64,000 nucleotides of DNA, taken from positions 16,739 to 80,738 of the forward strand of contig JAPOSC010000055.1 of assembly GCA_026709935.1 (NCBI GenBank). Direction: 5' to 3'. The notes below the pieces were generated by a model. It ran no database searches. It worked only from the letters and a program-made list of their open reading frames with translations, and was not told the origin of the DNA. Positions within the stretch are counted from its first letter, which is position 1. Each line of letters begins with the position of its first letter. The DNA is from Thiotrichales bacterium. Lineage in GTDB: Bacteria > Pseudomonadota > Gammaproteobacteria > HK1. Shown here piece after piece: positions 51,335 through 60,974 of the stretch. The translations under genes and the position numbers were made by a program.

Positions 51335-52762
51335 TCAGACCTCTGGCCGGGTCGAAGCTGAGTGGTACCAGCCTCCGAGGGCGGTTTCGTAGGCGAGACC
51401 GGCCTGGAACACGTCTTCGTCGCAGTAGGTGCGGCCGACGATCTGGAGTCCGGTGGGCACTCCGTTCGAGGCATGGCCGGACGGCACTGTCAGCACCGGG
51501 CATCGGCTCAGCATGTTGAACGGCACGGTCATTACCCAGCCGAGGAACGGGTTCACTTCGCGGCCGTTGATCCGCAGGGTGTCGGTGGACTGGTCGAAGT
51601 CGGCGGGCACCGCGGGGAGGGCGGTGGTGGGGCAGACCAGGAGCCGGTACTTCTCAAGCAGTGGTCCGAGCGTTGCGTACATCGCGTTCGCGGCTTCGAG
51701 CGAGCGCACGAAATCACGCGGGGTCGAGTCGAGCGAGGATTCGGCGAACGCACGCGCGTAGCTCGTCATCCGGTCCGCGTGCTCGTCGAGCAGCGTCGAT
51801 ATGTAGCCGCCGAAGAGGTGGCCGAGGTAGGTGATGGCCGCGTCCAGGCTTTCCTCGGTCCATCCGAGGTCCACCTCCTCGACGGTGGCGCCGAGCGAGC
51901 GCAGCACGTCGAGCGCGGCGAGGGTGTTGCGTTCCACCTCGGGGTCCACCTCGTAGAACCCGAGGTTGCGCGAAAAGGCGATGCGCCAGCCGTCGATGGG
52001 TTCGAATTCGGTCGGCAGCTCCAGTTTCGGGCGCAGGGTGGAGACGTCGAGCGGATGCGGCCCGCACATGACGTTCTGGAGGATGACGGCGTCGCGAACG
52101 CTGCGGGCGAGCGGCCCGGTGTGGCAGTAGAAGTCGAGGTTGAACGGAGGGTCGTCGGGGTTGCGCCCATAGGGCGGCTTGTAGCCGACGAGCCCGCACG
52201 CCGAGGCCGGGATGCGGATGGAGCCGGCGATGTCCGATCCGGTGGCGAGCGCCGAGGTGCCCGCGGCGAGCGAGGCGGCGGAGCCGCCCGACGACCCGCC
52301 CGGGGTGCGCTCCGGGTTCCACGGGTTGCGCGTGACGCCCCACCGCCGCGACCAGGTGTAGCCCGCGCACGAGAACTCCGGTGTCGCGGTGCGCGCGTGC
52401 ACGATCCCGCCGGCGGCGAGGATGCGCTCGTTCATGGCCGAGGACTGTTCCGCGATGAAGCCCTCCGTTGTCAGCGAGCCGTTCGACGTCGGTTTCCCCG
52501 CGATGAAGCTCTCGTCCTTGATGCCGACGGGCAGGCCGTCGAGGGGGCCGGCGGCCTCGCCCCGGGCGTAGTGCGCCTCCGCCGCGCCGGCGGCGTCGAG
52601 CGCTTCCTCGAAGTGGGTGAAGGTGAAGGCGTTGATCGGCTCCGCGATTGCTTCGGCGCGGGCGATCACCGCCCGCATCAGCTCGCGCGGCGAGAGCGTG
52701 CGCGCCCGGAACGCCGCGAGCGCCTCGGTCGCCGGCATGTAGCAGAGTTCGGAGTCGTCCAT
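51335..52762 (-). CDS. Amidase (amidase signature family), second copy
   Basis: 475 aa from the ATG at 52762 (GGGAG box). Triad: Lys in VGIKDESF, Ser in PGGSSGGSAASLAAG, nucleophile in SDIAGSIRIPA. Only distantly similar to the amidase at 6-7 kb. It follows the polyamine-type importer genes in the same direction, 100 nt after the binding-protein stop, suggesting that it acts on an imported amide or acylated amine. Confidence 0.88.
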   Translation of the reverse strand: MDDSELCYMPATEALAAFRARTLSPRELMRAVIARAEAIAEPINAFTFTHFEEALDAAGAAEAHYARGEAAGPLDGLPVGIKDESFIAGKPTSNGSLTTEGFIAEQSSAMNERILAAGGIVHARTATPEFSCAGYTWSRRWGVTRNPWNPERTPGGSSGGSAASLAAGTSALATGSDIAGSIRIPASACGLVGYKPPYGRNPDDPPFNLDFYCHTGPLARSVRDAVILQNVMCGPHPLDVSTLRPKLELPTEFEPIDGWRIAFSRNLGFYEVDPEVERNTLAALDVLRSLGATVEEVDLGWTEESLDAAITYLGHLFGGYISTLLDEHADRMTSYARAFAESSLDSTPRDFVRSLEAANAMYATLGPLLEKYRLLVCPTTALPAVPADFDQSTDTLRINGREVNPFLGWVMTVPFNMLSRCPVLTVPSGHASNGVPTGLQIVGRTYCDEDVFQAGLAYETALGGWYHSASTRPEV

Positions 52763-52861
52763 GTTCGGTGCTCCCGCGGGTGGCTGCGATACACGGCTTG
52801 CAGCGCGCACGGAGTCCGGCATGCGGCCGGACCCCGCGCGGGCCGTGTCGTCCGTCCTGTG

Positions 52862-53893
52862 CTACTTCTGAAGATCCGTCCAGATCCTCGTGTAGAGCTG
52901 TGTGACTTCCGGCGGGCAGGTGGGAGTGAAGGTGCCCGCAGCGGCGAATTCGGCCGGGATGTTGACCTCGGGCGCAGCCCTCATGTCCGCGGGCATGAAC
53001 TCCTCGGAGCCCTTGATTCCGTTGGCGTAGCGGGCGAAGGCGGAGATCAGGGCCGCGTTCTCGGGGGCCATGATGAAGTTCTGGAACAGCTTCGCGTTCT
53101 CGACGTTCTTGGCGTCCGCGAGCACCGCGACGCTGTCCATCCACAGCACGTAACCCTCCTCCGGGTAGCCGTAGGCCAGGGCCTCGTTCTGGAGTCGGGC
53201 GCGGAAGGACGCCCCGTTCCAGTACACGCCGGCGTGGAGGTCCTCCTTCGAGAACTTCTCGATGTTGCCGTAGTCCATGCTGATCCAGTGCTCCTTGGCC
53301 GCCACCAGCCCGTCGCGCACCTTGCGAAGCACGTCCTTGTCGCCGCTGCAGACTTCGCCGCCGTAGTACATGATGGCGAGATTGATGATGTCGCTCATCT
53401 CGGGCACCACGTTGATCATGCCCTTCAGCTCGTCCGGGGGGTCGAGGAAGATGGCGGAGGTGTTGATATCGCCCTGGTAGTACTTGGTATTGACGATGAT
53501 GCCGGTCGAGCCCCATTGCCAAGGCACCGTGTAGCGCCGGCCCGGGTCCCAGTCGACGTTCACCCAGCGCTCGTCGACGTTCCCGAAGTTCTCCATCCGG
53601 TCCGGCCGCGTCTCCAGCAGCAGCCCTTCCCCGATCCAGATCGGGACATAGCTCGCCGACGGCACCACGATGTCGAAGCCGTGCCCACCCGCTTTCACCT
53701 TGGCGAGCGCGGTGTCGTTCGAGTCGTAGTCGGTGATGGTGACCTTCACGTCGTGGGCTGCCTCGAACTTCTCGATCAGCTCGGGGTTCGTGTAGTTGCC
53801 CCAGTTGAAGATGTTGAGCTCTCCCGCCGCGAGGGCGCTTCCCGCTGCCGCCAGCAGCGTTGCGCCCGCAAGGGCGCCGGTCAGTCTTCTCAT
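52862..53893 (-). CDS. Polyamine-type ABC importer substrate-binding protein
   Basis: 343 aa from the ATG at 53893 with a signal peptide ([24 protein letters not shown]). The PotD/PotF opening [44 protein letters not shown] is clear, as are [13 protein letters not shown] and AEVRxx-like [12 protein letters not shown]. An upstream in-frame TTG (53908) is the weaker start; GGGGGATGAAG sits before the ATG. Gene order binding protein last, after two permeases and ATPase. Confidence 0.88.
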   Translation of the reverse strand: MRRLTGALAGATLLAAAGSALAAGELNIFNWGNYTNPELIEKFEAAHDVKVTITDYDSNDTALAKVKAGGHGFDIVVPSASYVPIWIGEGLLLETRPDRMENFGNVDERWVNVDWDPGRRYTVPWQWGSTGIIVNTKYYQGDINTSAIFLDPPDELKGMINVVPEMSDIINLAIMYYGGEVCSGDKDVLRKVRDGLVAAKEHWISMDYGNIEKFSKEDLHAGVYWNGASFRARLQNEALAYGYPEEGYVLWMDSVAVLADAKNVENAKLFQNFIMAPENAALISAFARYANGIKGSEEFMPADMRAAPEVNIPAEFAAAGTFTPTCPPEVTQLYTRIWTDLQK

Positions 53894-53948
53894 GTCTTCA
53901 TCCCCCAATGGTTGGCATGGTGCCGATGGTCGATCAGCCCGCCGCCCT

Positions 53949-54830
53949 CTACCGCTTTCGGCTCAGGGCGAAGAACAGCGTAACGAAAACCACGCCCGCG
54001 AGCAGCAGGGCGGTGGAGATCGCGTTCACCTCCGGGGTCATCACCCGCCGGATCTGGCCGAGCATGTAGGTCGGGAGGGTTTCCTGGCCAGCGGATTTGA
54101 CGAACTCCGTGATCACCACGTCATCGAGCGAGATCACGAACGCGAGCATGAAGCCGGCCATGATCCCCGGCCACAACAGCGGGAGGGTCACCCGCCGGAA
54201 CGTCATCCATGGCGTCGCGTAGAGGTCGGCCGCCGCGCGCTCCAGGGAGAGGTCCATACTCTCGAGCCGGGCGCGGATGGGCAGATAGGCGAAGGGGATG
54301 CAGAACGCGGTGTGGGCGGCGACCAGATACACGATCCCGGTGTAGCCGGTCGCGACCTTGATGATTGCGAAGAAGATGAGCAGCGCCACCGCGGTCACGA
54401 TCTCCGGCACCATCAGAGGCTGGTTGATCAGGGTGTAGATCGCGGTCATGCCGCGAAACGGCCGCGTGCGGGTGGTCGCGAGCGCGGCCATGGTGGCGGC
54501 GAGGGTCGCTACCGTGGCCGCCACGCTCGCGACGCCGAGCGAGCGCAGCGTCGCCTCCTGCACCGCTTCGTTGTTCCACGCCTGCACGTACCACTTGAGC
54601 GAGAATCCTTCCCAGATGGCGATCGACAGTCCGGCGTTGAACGAATAGATGACGAGGATTGCGATCGGCGCGTAGAGGAGCGCGAAGGTCGCGAGCGCGA
54701 TGCCCGCGAACCCCGGTATGCGCCGCGACGAGAACGGCTGGCCGCGGTTGCGCCACCCGGACATGGGAACGACGGCCGCGGTACCGGCGCGCCCGGCCCC
54801 GGCGGCTGGTGGGCGACGCCGGCTACCCAT
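53949..54830 (-). CDS. Polyamine-type ABC importer permease (PotC-like)
   Basis: 293 aa with about six helices. [19 protein letters not shown] near the N-terminus, the EAA loop [31 protein letters not shown], and [16 protein letters not shown] are PotC hallmarks. Starts inside the end of the potB-like gene (8-nt overlap), so translation is coupled. Confidence 0.9.
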   Translation of the reverse strand: MGSRRRPPAAGAGRAGTAAVVPMSGWRNRGQPFSSRRIPGFAGIALATFALLYAPIAILVIYSFNAGLSIAIWEGFSLKWYVQAWNNEAVQEATLRSLGVASVAATVATLAATMAALATTRTRPFRGMTAIYTLINQPLMVPEIVTAVALLIFFAIIKVATGYTGIVYLVAAHTAFCIPFAYLPIRARLESMDLSLERAAADLYATPWMTFRRVTLPLLWPGIMAGFMLAFVISLDDVVITEFVKSAGQETLPTYMLGQIRRVMTPEVNAISTALLLAGVVFVTLFFALSRKR

Positions 54831-55797
54831 GCCACCTGCGCCCGCGACCGGTGACGTGCACGTAGTAGAGCAGCGCGACCATCACCATCGCCATCAGCGT
54901 GATCGCGAGCGCAGCTCCCAGCGGCCAGTTCCGGCCCTGACCGAACTGAAGTTCGATCAGGTTCCCGAGCATGAGGTTCTTGCCGCCGCCGAGAACGCGC
55001 GGCGTGACGTACGCCCCGAGTGACGGGATGAACACCAGGATCGAGCCCGCGATGATCCCCGGCTTCACGAGCGGGAGGATGATGCGCAGGAACATCTTCC
55101 GGCGGCTCGCATAGAGGTCGTATCCCGCCTCCACCAGGCGGAAGTCGAGCTTCTCGATGGAGGCGTACACGGGCAGGACCATCAGCGGCAGGTAGACGTA
55201 GGTCATGCCCAGCGCGATGGCGAAGTCCGTGAACATCATCTGGATCGGCTGCTCGATGAGGCCGAGCCCGATCAGGGCGCTGTTGATCACTCCTTCGTTG
55301 CGGATGAGCTCCATGACCGCGATGGTGCGGATCAGGAGATTGGTCCAGAACGGGATGGTGATGAGAAACAGCCATACCACCCGGGTCCGCTCGTTGCGGG
55401 TCGCAATGAACCACGCGGTCGGGACGCCGAGGACCAGGGTCAGCGCGGTGGTCAGGAACGAGAGCTCCAAGGAGCGCCAGAAGATCCTGAGGTGCGCGTC
55501 CGCCCACTGCCAGGTGTCGTCGAAGATGTCCTTCTGGAGGACGACGTTGATCCAGGCGTCGGGCGAGAACCGCCACTCGACGTTCCCGTAGGGTCCCGGG
55601 GTGAGGAAGGAGTAGACGAGCACGATCAGGAGCGGGCCGGCCGCAGCGGCGGTGACGATGGCGATCGCCGGCAGCGACAGCATCCACCGGGTGCGGATGT
55701 CGCGCCGCGCCACCTCGCCCGCGAGGCGGGCGGCCCGCCCGGGGTCCAGCCCGGAGGAGGAGGCGGCCGGCGCCGGCCCGGACGGGGGCGCGCTCAT
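54823..55797 (-). CDS. Polyamine-type ABC importer permease (PotB-like)
   Basis: 324 aa from the ATG at 55797. Six helices, AAGPLLIVLVYSFLTPG, then NLLIRTIAVMELIRNEGVIN and the EAA loop LVEAGYDLYASRRKMFLRIILPLVKPGIIAG followed by SLGAYVTPRVLGGG. Begins 7 nt after the ATPase stop. Confidence 0.9.
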   Translation of the reverse strand: MSAPPSGPAPAASSSGLDPGRAARLAGEVARRDIRTRWMLSLPAIAIVTAAAAGPLLIVLVYSFLTPGPYGNVEWRFSPDAWINVVLQKDIFDDTWQWADAHLRIFWRSLELSFLTTALTLVLGVPTAWFIATRNERTRVVWLFLITIPFWTNLLIRTIAVMELIRNEGVINSALIGLGLIEQPIQMMFTDFAIALGMTYVYLPLMVLPVYASIEKLDFRLVEAGYDLYASRRKMFLRIILPLVKPGIIAGSILVFIPSLGAYVTPRVLGGGKNLMLGNLIELQFGQGRNWPLGAALAITLMAMVMVALLYYVHVTGRGRRWHG

Positions 55798-55804
55798 GGC
55801 CGCT

Positions 55805-56959
55805 TCAGTCCTGCAGCACCTGGGCGACACCGGCGCGGATCGATACCCCGACCGTGTCGCCGATCCGGGCGTCGGGCGAGCCGTCGCGGGTGTTCTGCAT
55901 CCGCACCGTGAACGGCTCCCCGGTAACGAGGCGCAGGTGATACAGGGTGTCCGTCCCGAAGTAGACGACGTTCTCGACGCGTCCGCTCAGGGTGCCCGCG
56001 TCGGGGCTCGCGGCGAGCTGCACATGCTCGGGCCGGATGGCGACGTTGACCAGGGTTTGGCTTGAGGTTTGGCCTGAGGTTTGGCCTGAGGTTCGGCCCG
56101 CGCCGGCCCGTACCGCGCCGTCCGGCACCGACGCGCTCAGCGTGACGCCCGAGGAGAGGGTGACCGTGCCGGTGGCGCTGGTGACCACGCCGAGTTCGCC
56201 GCGCAGCAGGTTGCTCTCGCCGATGAAGTTCGCGACGAAGCGCTCGGCGGGGTGATCGTAGATCTCGCGCGGAGCCCCGATCTGGAGGATGCGGCCCGCG
56301 TTCATGACCGCGATGCGATCGGACATCGTCAGCGCCTCCTCCTGGTCGTGGGTCACGAACACGAAGGTAATGCCGGTCTCGTGCTGGAGGCGCTTGAGTT
56401 CGATCTGCATCTCCTTGCGCAGCTTCAGATCGAGCGCCGAGAGCGGCTCGTCGAGCAGCAGGACCCGGGGATGTGCCGCCAGCGCCCGCGCGAGCGCGAC
56501 GCGCTGTTGCTGTCCGCCGGAGATCTGCTCCGGTCTGCGCGCCGAGAACTCCTCCATACGCACGAGCCCAAGCATCTCGTCCACGGTGCGGGCCACTTCC
56601 GCGCGCGGCTGCCCGAGCATCTCCGGGCCGAAGGCGATGTTCTCCGCCACCGTCATGTGCGGGAAGAGCGCGTAGCTCTGGAACACGGTGTTGACCCGGC
56701 GCTGGTACGGCGGGAGGTGGGAGATGTCCTCGCCGTGCAGGCGAATCTCGCCCCGCGTCGGGTGATCGAAACCCGCGATCAGGCGCAGCAGCGTGGTCTT
56801 GCCGCATCCCGAGGGGCCGAGGAGGGTGAAGAACTCGTTCTCCCGGATGGAGACGGTGACATCGTCGAGCGCGGTGACCTCGGCGCTGTCGTCGCTACCG
56901 AAGATCTTGGTGACGGCCCGAGCTTCGACGGCTCGGGCTTCGACGGCCATGTCGTGCAT
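55805..56959 (-). CDS. Polyamine-type ABC importer ATPase (PotA-like)
   Basis: 384 aa. Walker [11 protein letters not shown]-loop [11 protein letters not shown], signature [15 protein letters not shown], Walker [14 protein letters not shown], switch His in [18 protein letters not shown], and a TOBE domain at the C-terminus. Two local repeats are odd: the start reads [11 protein letters not shown] and the linker before the TOBE core reads [13 protein letters not shown], the latter from a short tandem DNA repeat near 56053-56100. Starts 46 nt after glmS on the same strand. Confidence 0.92.
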   Translation of the reverse strand: MHDMAVEARAVEARAVTKIFGSDDSAEVTALDDVTVSIRENEFFTLLGPSGCGKTTLLRLIAGFDHPTRGEIRLHGEDISHLPPYQRRVNTVFQSYALFPHMTVAENIAFGPEMLGQPRAEVARTVDEMLGLVRMEEFSARRPEQISGGQQQRVALARALAAHPRVLLLDEPLSALDLKLRKEMQIELKRLQHETGITFVFVTHDQEEALTMSDRIAVMNAGRILQIGAPREIYDHPAERFVANFIGESNLLRGELGVVTSATGTVTLSSGVTLSASVPDGAVRAGAGRTSGQTSGQTSSQTLVNVAIRPEHVQLAASPDAGTLSGRVENVVYFGTDTLYHLRLVTGEPFTVRMQNTRDGSPDARIGDTVGVSIRAGVAQVLQD

Positions 56960-57005
56960 CGCGACCGGATTCCTGCGGTGACCGGGGAGAGCAGTGCGGA
57001 CAGTT

Positions 57006-58829
57006 CTACTCCACCGTCACGCTCTTGGCGAGGTTGCGCGGCTGGTCGATGTGGCGTCCGAGCGCGAGTGCGCAGTGGTAGGCGAAGAGTTGGAGCGGGA
57101 TCGCCATTACCACCGGGTTGAGCATGTCCTCGGTGCGTGGCACCTCGATGACCGCATCCGCCCGTTCCGCGATGCGCTCGTCGCCCGGGTGGGTGACCGC
57201 GATCACCGGCCCGTGCCGCGCCCGCACCTCCTCGATCGACGCAATCGACTTGTCCAGCAGCGCATCGTGCGGCAGCGCGACGACGGTCGGCACCCCGGGT
57301 TCGATGAGCGCGAGCGGTCCGTGCTTGAGTTCCGACGCCGGATAGGCTTCGGCGTGGATGTAGGAGATCTCCTTGAGCTTCTGCGCACCTTCGAGCGCAA
57401 TGGGGAAGGCGGGGCCGCGCCCGATGTAGAACGCACTCGTGCAGTGGGCGTAGCGCAGCGCGACTGCCTTCACGTGCGCCTCGGTCGCGAGCGCGGCCGC
57501 GATGTCCGCCGGCAGGCGCTCCATGGCCTCGACGAACTGTCGGCCCCGTTCGGGCGAGAGATCGCGCGAGCGGCCGAGCTGGAGCGCGAGCAGCGCCAGT
57601 GCGACCAGGCTGCAGGTGTAGGCCTTGGTGGACGCCACCGCCACCTCCGGACCCGCGTGCATGTAGATGCCGCCATCGGCCTCGCGGGCGATGCTGCTGC
57701 CGACCACGTTGACGATGCCGAGCACCCGGCCCCCGCAGCGGCGCACCTCCTGTACCGCCATCAGGGTGTCGATGGTCTCGCCCGACTGGCTGACCGCGAC
57801 ATAAAGGGTGTCGCGCTCGATGACCGGGTTGCGGTAGCGGAATTCCGCCGCCGGTTCGGCCGAGGCCGGAATGCGGGCGAGCGATTCGATGAGGTGCGCG
57901 CCGGTGATCCCGGCGTAGTGGGCCGAACCGCAGCCGAGGAGCTTGACCCGTTTCACTTCGAGCAGCTCGCTCGCATCGAGGTTGAGGCCGCCGAGGTGCG
58001 CGGTATGGAACCGGCGGTCGACCCGGCCTCCCAGAGTGCGTTCGATCGCCTCGCGCTGATCGAGGATCTCCTTGTACATGTAGTGCGCGTGTCCGTCGCG
58101 CTCGTAGGCGTCGTCCTCCCACTCGACGGTGGCCGGGGACTTCGAGATCGGCTGCGCGTCCATGGTCATCGTCCGGAAGCCCCGGGCGTCGACCACCGCG
58201 ATCTCCCCGTCGTCGAGGTGCACGACCTGGCGGGTGTGACGCACGAGGGCGGCGATGTCGGACGCCACGAACATCTCGCGGTCGCCGATGCCGATGATGA
58301 CCGGTGAGCCCTTGCGTGCGATGACGATGCAGTCCGGTCGGGCGGCGTCGACCACCGCGATCCCGTAGGTACCGCGCACGTGCGCGAGTGCGTCGCGCAC
58401 TCGCTGCTCCAGTGGCTGTTCGTCCGTGCGCGCGATGAGGTGAACGATGACCTCGGTGTCGGTGTCGGAGGCGAACTCGGCGCCTTCGGCCCGCAGGCGC
58501 GTGCGGAGCGCCGGGGCGTTCTCCACGATGCCGTTGTGGGCCACGGCAATGCTGCCGTCCGGGCTCAGGTGCGGATGGGCGTTGGCGTCGGTGGGCGCCC
58601 CGTGGGTCGCCCATCGCGTGTGTCCGATGCCCAGCTTGCCGCCCGGCCGCTTCGGGAGCACTGCCTCCAGCCGGGTGAGCTTGCCGGCCGCTTTGTGTAC
58701 GCGCACCGTCTCGCCGGAGACGAGGGCGATGCCGGCCGAGTCGTAGCCGCGGTACTCCAGCCGCTTGAGGCCGGACATCAGGATCGGAGCGGCGTTCCGG
58801 TTGCCGATGTACCCGATGATTCCGCACAT
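57006..58829 (-). CDS. glmS: Glutamine-fructose-6-phosphate aminotransferase
   Basis: 607 aa, the standard length. N-terminal amidotransferase class II domain starting with Cys2 ([18 protein letters not shown]), [34 protein letters not shown]; two SIS sugar-isomerase domains ([36 protein letters not shown]); and the terminal signature [11 protein letters not shown]. Makes glucosamine-6-phosphate for peptidoglycan and lipopolysaccharide. No glmS ribozyme-like structure was sought. Flanked by a small conserved gene upstream and the polyamine importer downstream, all on one strand. Confidence 0.97.
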   Translation of the reverse strand: MCGIIGYIGNRNAAPILMSGLKRLEYRGYDSAGIALVSGETVRVHKAAGKLTRLEAVLPKRPGGKLGIGHTRWATHGAPTDANAHPHLSPDGSIAVAHNGIVENAPALRTRLRAEGAEFASDTDTEVIVHLIARTDEQPLEQRVRDALAHVRGTYGIAVVDAARPDCIVIARKGSPVIIGIGDREMFVASDIAALVRHTRQVVHLDDGEIAVVDARGFRTMTMDAQPISKSPATVEWEDDAYERDGHAHYMYKEILDQREAIERTLGGRVDRRFHTAHLGGLNLDASELLEVKRVKLLGCGSAHYAGITGAHLIESLARIPASAEPAAEFRYRNPVIERDTLYVAVSQSGETIDTLMAVQEVRRCGGRVLGIVNVVGSSIAREADGGIYMHAGPEVAVASTKAYTCSLVALALLALQLGRSRDLSPERGRQFVEAMERLPADIAAALATEAHVKAVALRYAHCTSAFYIGRGPAFPIALEGAQKLKEISYIHAEAYPASELKHGPLALIEPGVPTVVALPHDALLDKSIASIEEVRARHGPVIAVTHPGDERIAERADAVIEVPRTEDMLNPVVMAIPLQLFAYHCALALGRHIDQPRNLAKSVTVE

Positions 58830-58872
58830 GGAGCCGATCTCCTGTTCGACGTTCGGGCCCGGCCCGCTCCAG

Positions 58873-59145
58873 TCAGCCGTAGACGATGCGCCGAATCTGG
58901 CGTTCGCTGAGCGGCGGCGCCCGGAAGCGCCAGCCGTCCACCTCCGCCGTCACCCGAGCAAAAATGGCGTCATTGCGCATCCCCTCGGCCTGAAGCTCCC
59001 GATGACGCCGGATCACGAATGCATCGGGAGTCTCGTCGTAGAAGCTGAGCACCTCCTCCACCATCCGGCGGGCTTCCGAGCGGCCCAGGCCACCGGTTCG
59101 GACCAGATGATCGAGAAGGCTGGAGGGAATGGGAGCGGGCGACAT
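58873..59145 (-). CDS. Small conserved-looking protein upstream of glmS
   Basis: 90 aa from the ATG at 59145 (an ATG at 59166 is an alternative). Predicted all-helical: LLDHLVRTGGLGRSEARRMVEEVLSFYDETPDAFVIRRHRELQAEGMRNDAIFARVTAEV then RFRAPPLSERQIRRIVYG. The dense pattern of charged and conserved-looking residues suggests a real nucleic-acid- or protein-binding protein; I do not recognise a named family. 43 nt before glmS, so probably cotranscribed. Confidence 0.65.
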   Translation of the reverse strand: MSPAPIPSSLLDHLVRTGGLGRSEARRMVEEVLSFYDETPDAFVIRRHRELQAEGMRNDAIFARVTAEVDGWRFRAPPLSERQIRRIVYG

Positions 59146-59269
59146 GGAAGATAATCTCACCATGTTGGGGGTAAAGATTGCAAAATCTCTGCCCGAATTC
59201 GGGTCGAATTCAGCAAATGACTCTGGACGCGGAACGCAGCCGTTGCGGTCTCGGTGGCGCGTCTCTTGA
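59146..59269. other. Gene-free part of the glmS-aminotransferase divergent region
   Basis: No gene seen; together with the repeat element that follows it makes a 316-nt divergent gap. Probably contains promoters of the small gene/glmS unit. Confidence 0.6.
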
Positions 59270-59433
59270 CCCGGAAATTCACCGCAGCCGTGAATCGGTG
59301 AGAAATGCGCATCAAGGCGTATGTGGAGAAGGCGAGCATTCGGCCGCATTTCTCACAGACCCTCGAACCGGAGCCATTCAGGCTTGAGCGGTTCTTCGAT
59401 CCTTGCCGTGAACTGGTGAAATTTCCGGGTTAA
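59270..59433 (+). repeat. MITE/REP-like palindromic element with a small open frame
   Basis: Ends carry inverted repeats: CCCGGAAATTCACC (59270-59283) versus GGTGAAATTTCCGGG (59415-59429). Inside is a second pair, TGAGAAATGCG and CGCATTTCTCA, flanking about 40 bp. A 42-aa frame (59305-59433, starting MRIKAYVEKASIRPHF, ending RELVKFPG) spans it. Its ends recur at 5103-5133 and 62151-62183. No transposase is nearby, so it is a non-autonomous or degenerate element; the small frame is probably not a gene. Confidence 0.6.
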
Positions 59434-59461
59434 CCTTGCCGCCGGCACGGAGGGCGCTGAC

Positions 59462-60751
59462 ATGCATATCGACGCGATGGATGCGGCCGCGCTCGCGCGG
59501 GCGGAGGCGGAGCTGGAGCGGCGCTATGCGGCTCTTCGGGCCGAGGGCCTGAACCTCGATCTCACGCGCGGCAAGCCCGCCGGCGACCAGCTCGATCTGA
59601 GCGCCGCGCTCGACGGCGCGCTCGACGGCGGTTACCGCACGGAGGACGGCACCGACGCCCGCGGCTACGGCGGGAGCGACGGCATCGTGGAGGCGCGCCG
59701 CCTCGGTGCGGCGTGGCTCGGGCTTGCCCCGGACGAGGTGCTCGCCGGGGGCAACAGCAGCCTCACCCTGATGTACCTGTTCCTGCTGGGCGCCCACCGC
59801 TTCGGCCTCGACGGACCGGGGAGCGCCTGGGCCGACGACCCGGCCGGTGCCCGCTTCCTCTGCCCGGCGCCCGGCTACGACCGGCACTTCGCCATCTGCG
59901 AGGACCTCGGCATCGAGATGATCCCGGTGCCGATGACCGGAGAGGGGCCGGGCATGGACCGGGTCGAGGCGCTGGTCGCTGGCGACCCGGGGGTGCGGGG
60001 GATGTGGTGCGTGCCGCGCTACTCGAACCCGACCGGCGAGACGTACTCCGCCGACACCGTGCGCCGCATCGCCGCCCTCGGGCGCACCGCCGCGCCCGGA
60101 TTCCGCGTGATGTGGGATAACGCCTACGCGGTGCACCATCTCGCCGATCCGGTGGCGCCGCTCGAGAACGTCATGGCCGGTTGCCGGACGGCGGGGACCG
60201 AGGACAGCGTGGTGCAGTTCGCCTCGACCTCCAAGGTCACCTTCGCCGGCGCCGGCGTCGCCTTCTTCGGCGGGTCGCGGCGCAACGTCGACTGGTTCCG
60301 CGCCCGTCTCTCGGTGATGACCATCGGGCCGGACAAGGTGAACCAGCTCCGGCACCTGCGGCGGCTGCCCGACATGGACGCGGTGCACGCGCTGATGGAA
60401 CGCCACGCCGCGCTGCTGCGCCCGAAGTTCGACTGCGTGCAGCGCCGTCTCGAAGCGGGGCTGGGCAACCTCGGCATGGGGCGGTGGACGGATCCGGATG
60501 GCGGCTACTTCGTGAGCTTCTGGACCAGGCCGGGGCTCGCGAAGGAGACGGTGCGCCTCGCGGCGCAGGCGGGAGTGCGTCTCACCCCGGCTGGCGCCGC
60601 CTATCCCCGAGGCGAGGACCCCGAGGACCGCCACATCCGCCTCGCGCCGAGCTTCCCGCCGCTGGCCGAGGTGGACCGGGCCATGGAAGTCTTCGTGACC
60701 TGCGTGAAGCTCGCGGCGGTGCGCGGCGCCCGGCGGACGGGGGCGCAATGA
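59462..60751 (+). CDS. Class I aminotransferase (aspartate aminotransferase Ic type)
   Basis: 429-aa PLP enzyme. GGNSSLTLMYLFLLG (PLP phosphate), CPAPGYDRHFAICEDLGIEMIPVPMTGEGPGMD, YSNPTGETYS and the Schiff-base Lys in FASTSKVTFAGAG. The large extra segment and these motifs match the group Ic aspartate aminotransferases, which differ from AspC. Cytoplasmic. Immediately preceded by the palindromic element. The specific amino donor is not decidable. Confidence 0.85.
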   Translation: MHIDAMDAAALARAEAELERRYAALRAEGLNLDLTRGKPAGDQLDLSAALDGALDGGYRTEDGTDARGYGGSDGIVEARRLGAAWLGLAPDEVLAGGNSSLTLMYLFLLGAHRFGLDGPGSAWADDPAGARFLCPAPGYDRHFAICEDLGIEMIPVPMTGEGPGMDRVEALVAGDPGVRGMWCVPRYSNPTGETYSADTVRRIAALGRTAAPGFRVMWDNAYAVHHLADPVAPLENVMAGCRTAGTEDSVVQFASTSKVTFAGAGVAFFGGSRRNVDWFRARLSVMTIGPDKVNQLRHLRRLPDMDAVHALMERHAALLRPKFDCVQRRLEAGLGNLGMGRWTDPDGGYFVSFWTRPGLAKETVRLAAQAGVRLTPAGAAYPRGEDPEDRHIRLAPSFPPLAEVDRAMEVFVTCVKLAAVRGARRTGAQ

Positions 60752-60974
60752 ACGTTCGGAGCGGCCGGGGTCGGCGAAGTCGCTTCCGGGTGGGCGCTCG
60801 TCCCTCGCGCAAGACGGGGGACCGATGCTCATGGACGCTCGACGAGCGCGTACTCATGTGGGCAGAAACGCATCGGTTTCGAACATTCGCGAGTTCCTGT
60901 CGTCGTGCGATTTCATCGATCGCTGATGCGCTCAAGCCTTCGTCCACATGTACGCACGCGGTTGTCTCACCGGT

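Noticed and set aside
56779..58827. Long minus-strand open frame (682 codons) overlapping glmS
   Set aside because: Shadow frame of glmS; no domain features, and glmS is full length with all motifs.
59305..59433. 42-aa frame as an independent gene
   Set aside because: It is contained in the palindromic repeat element and shares its ends with non-coding copies; no clear ribosome binding site.
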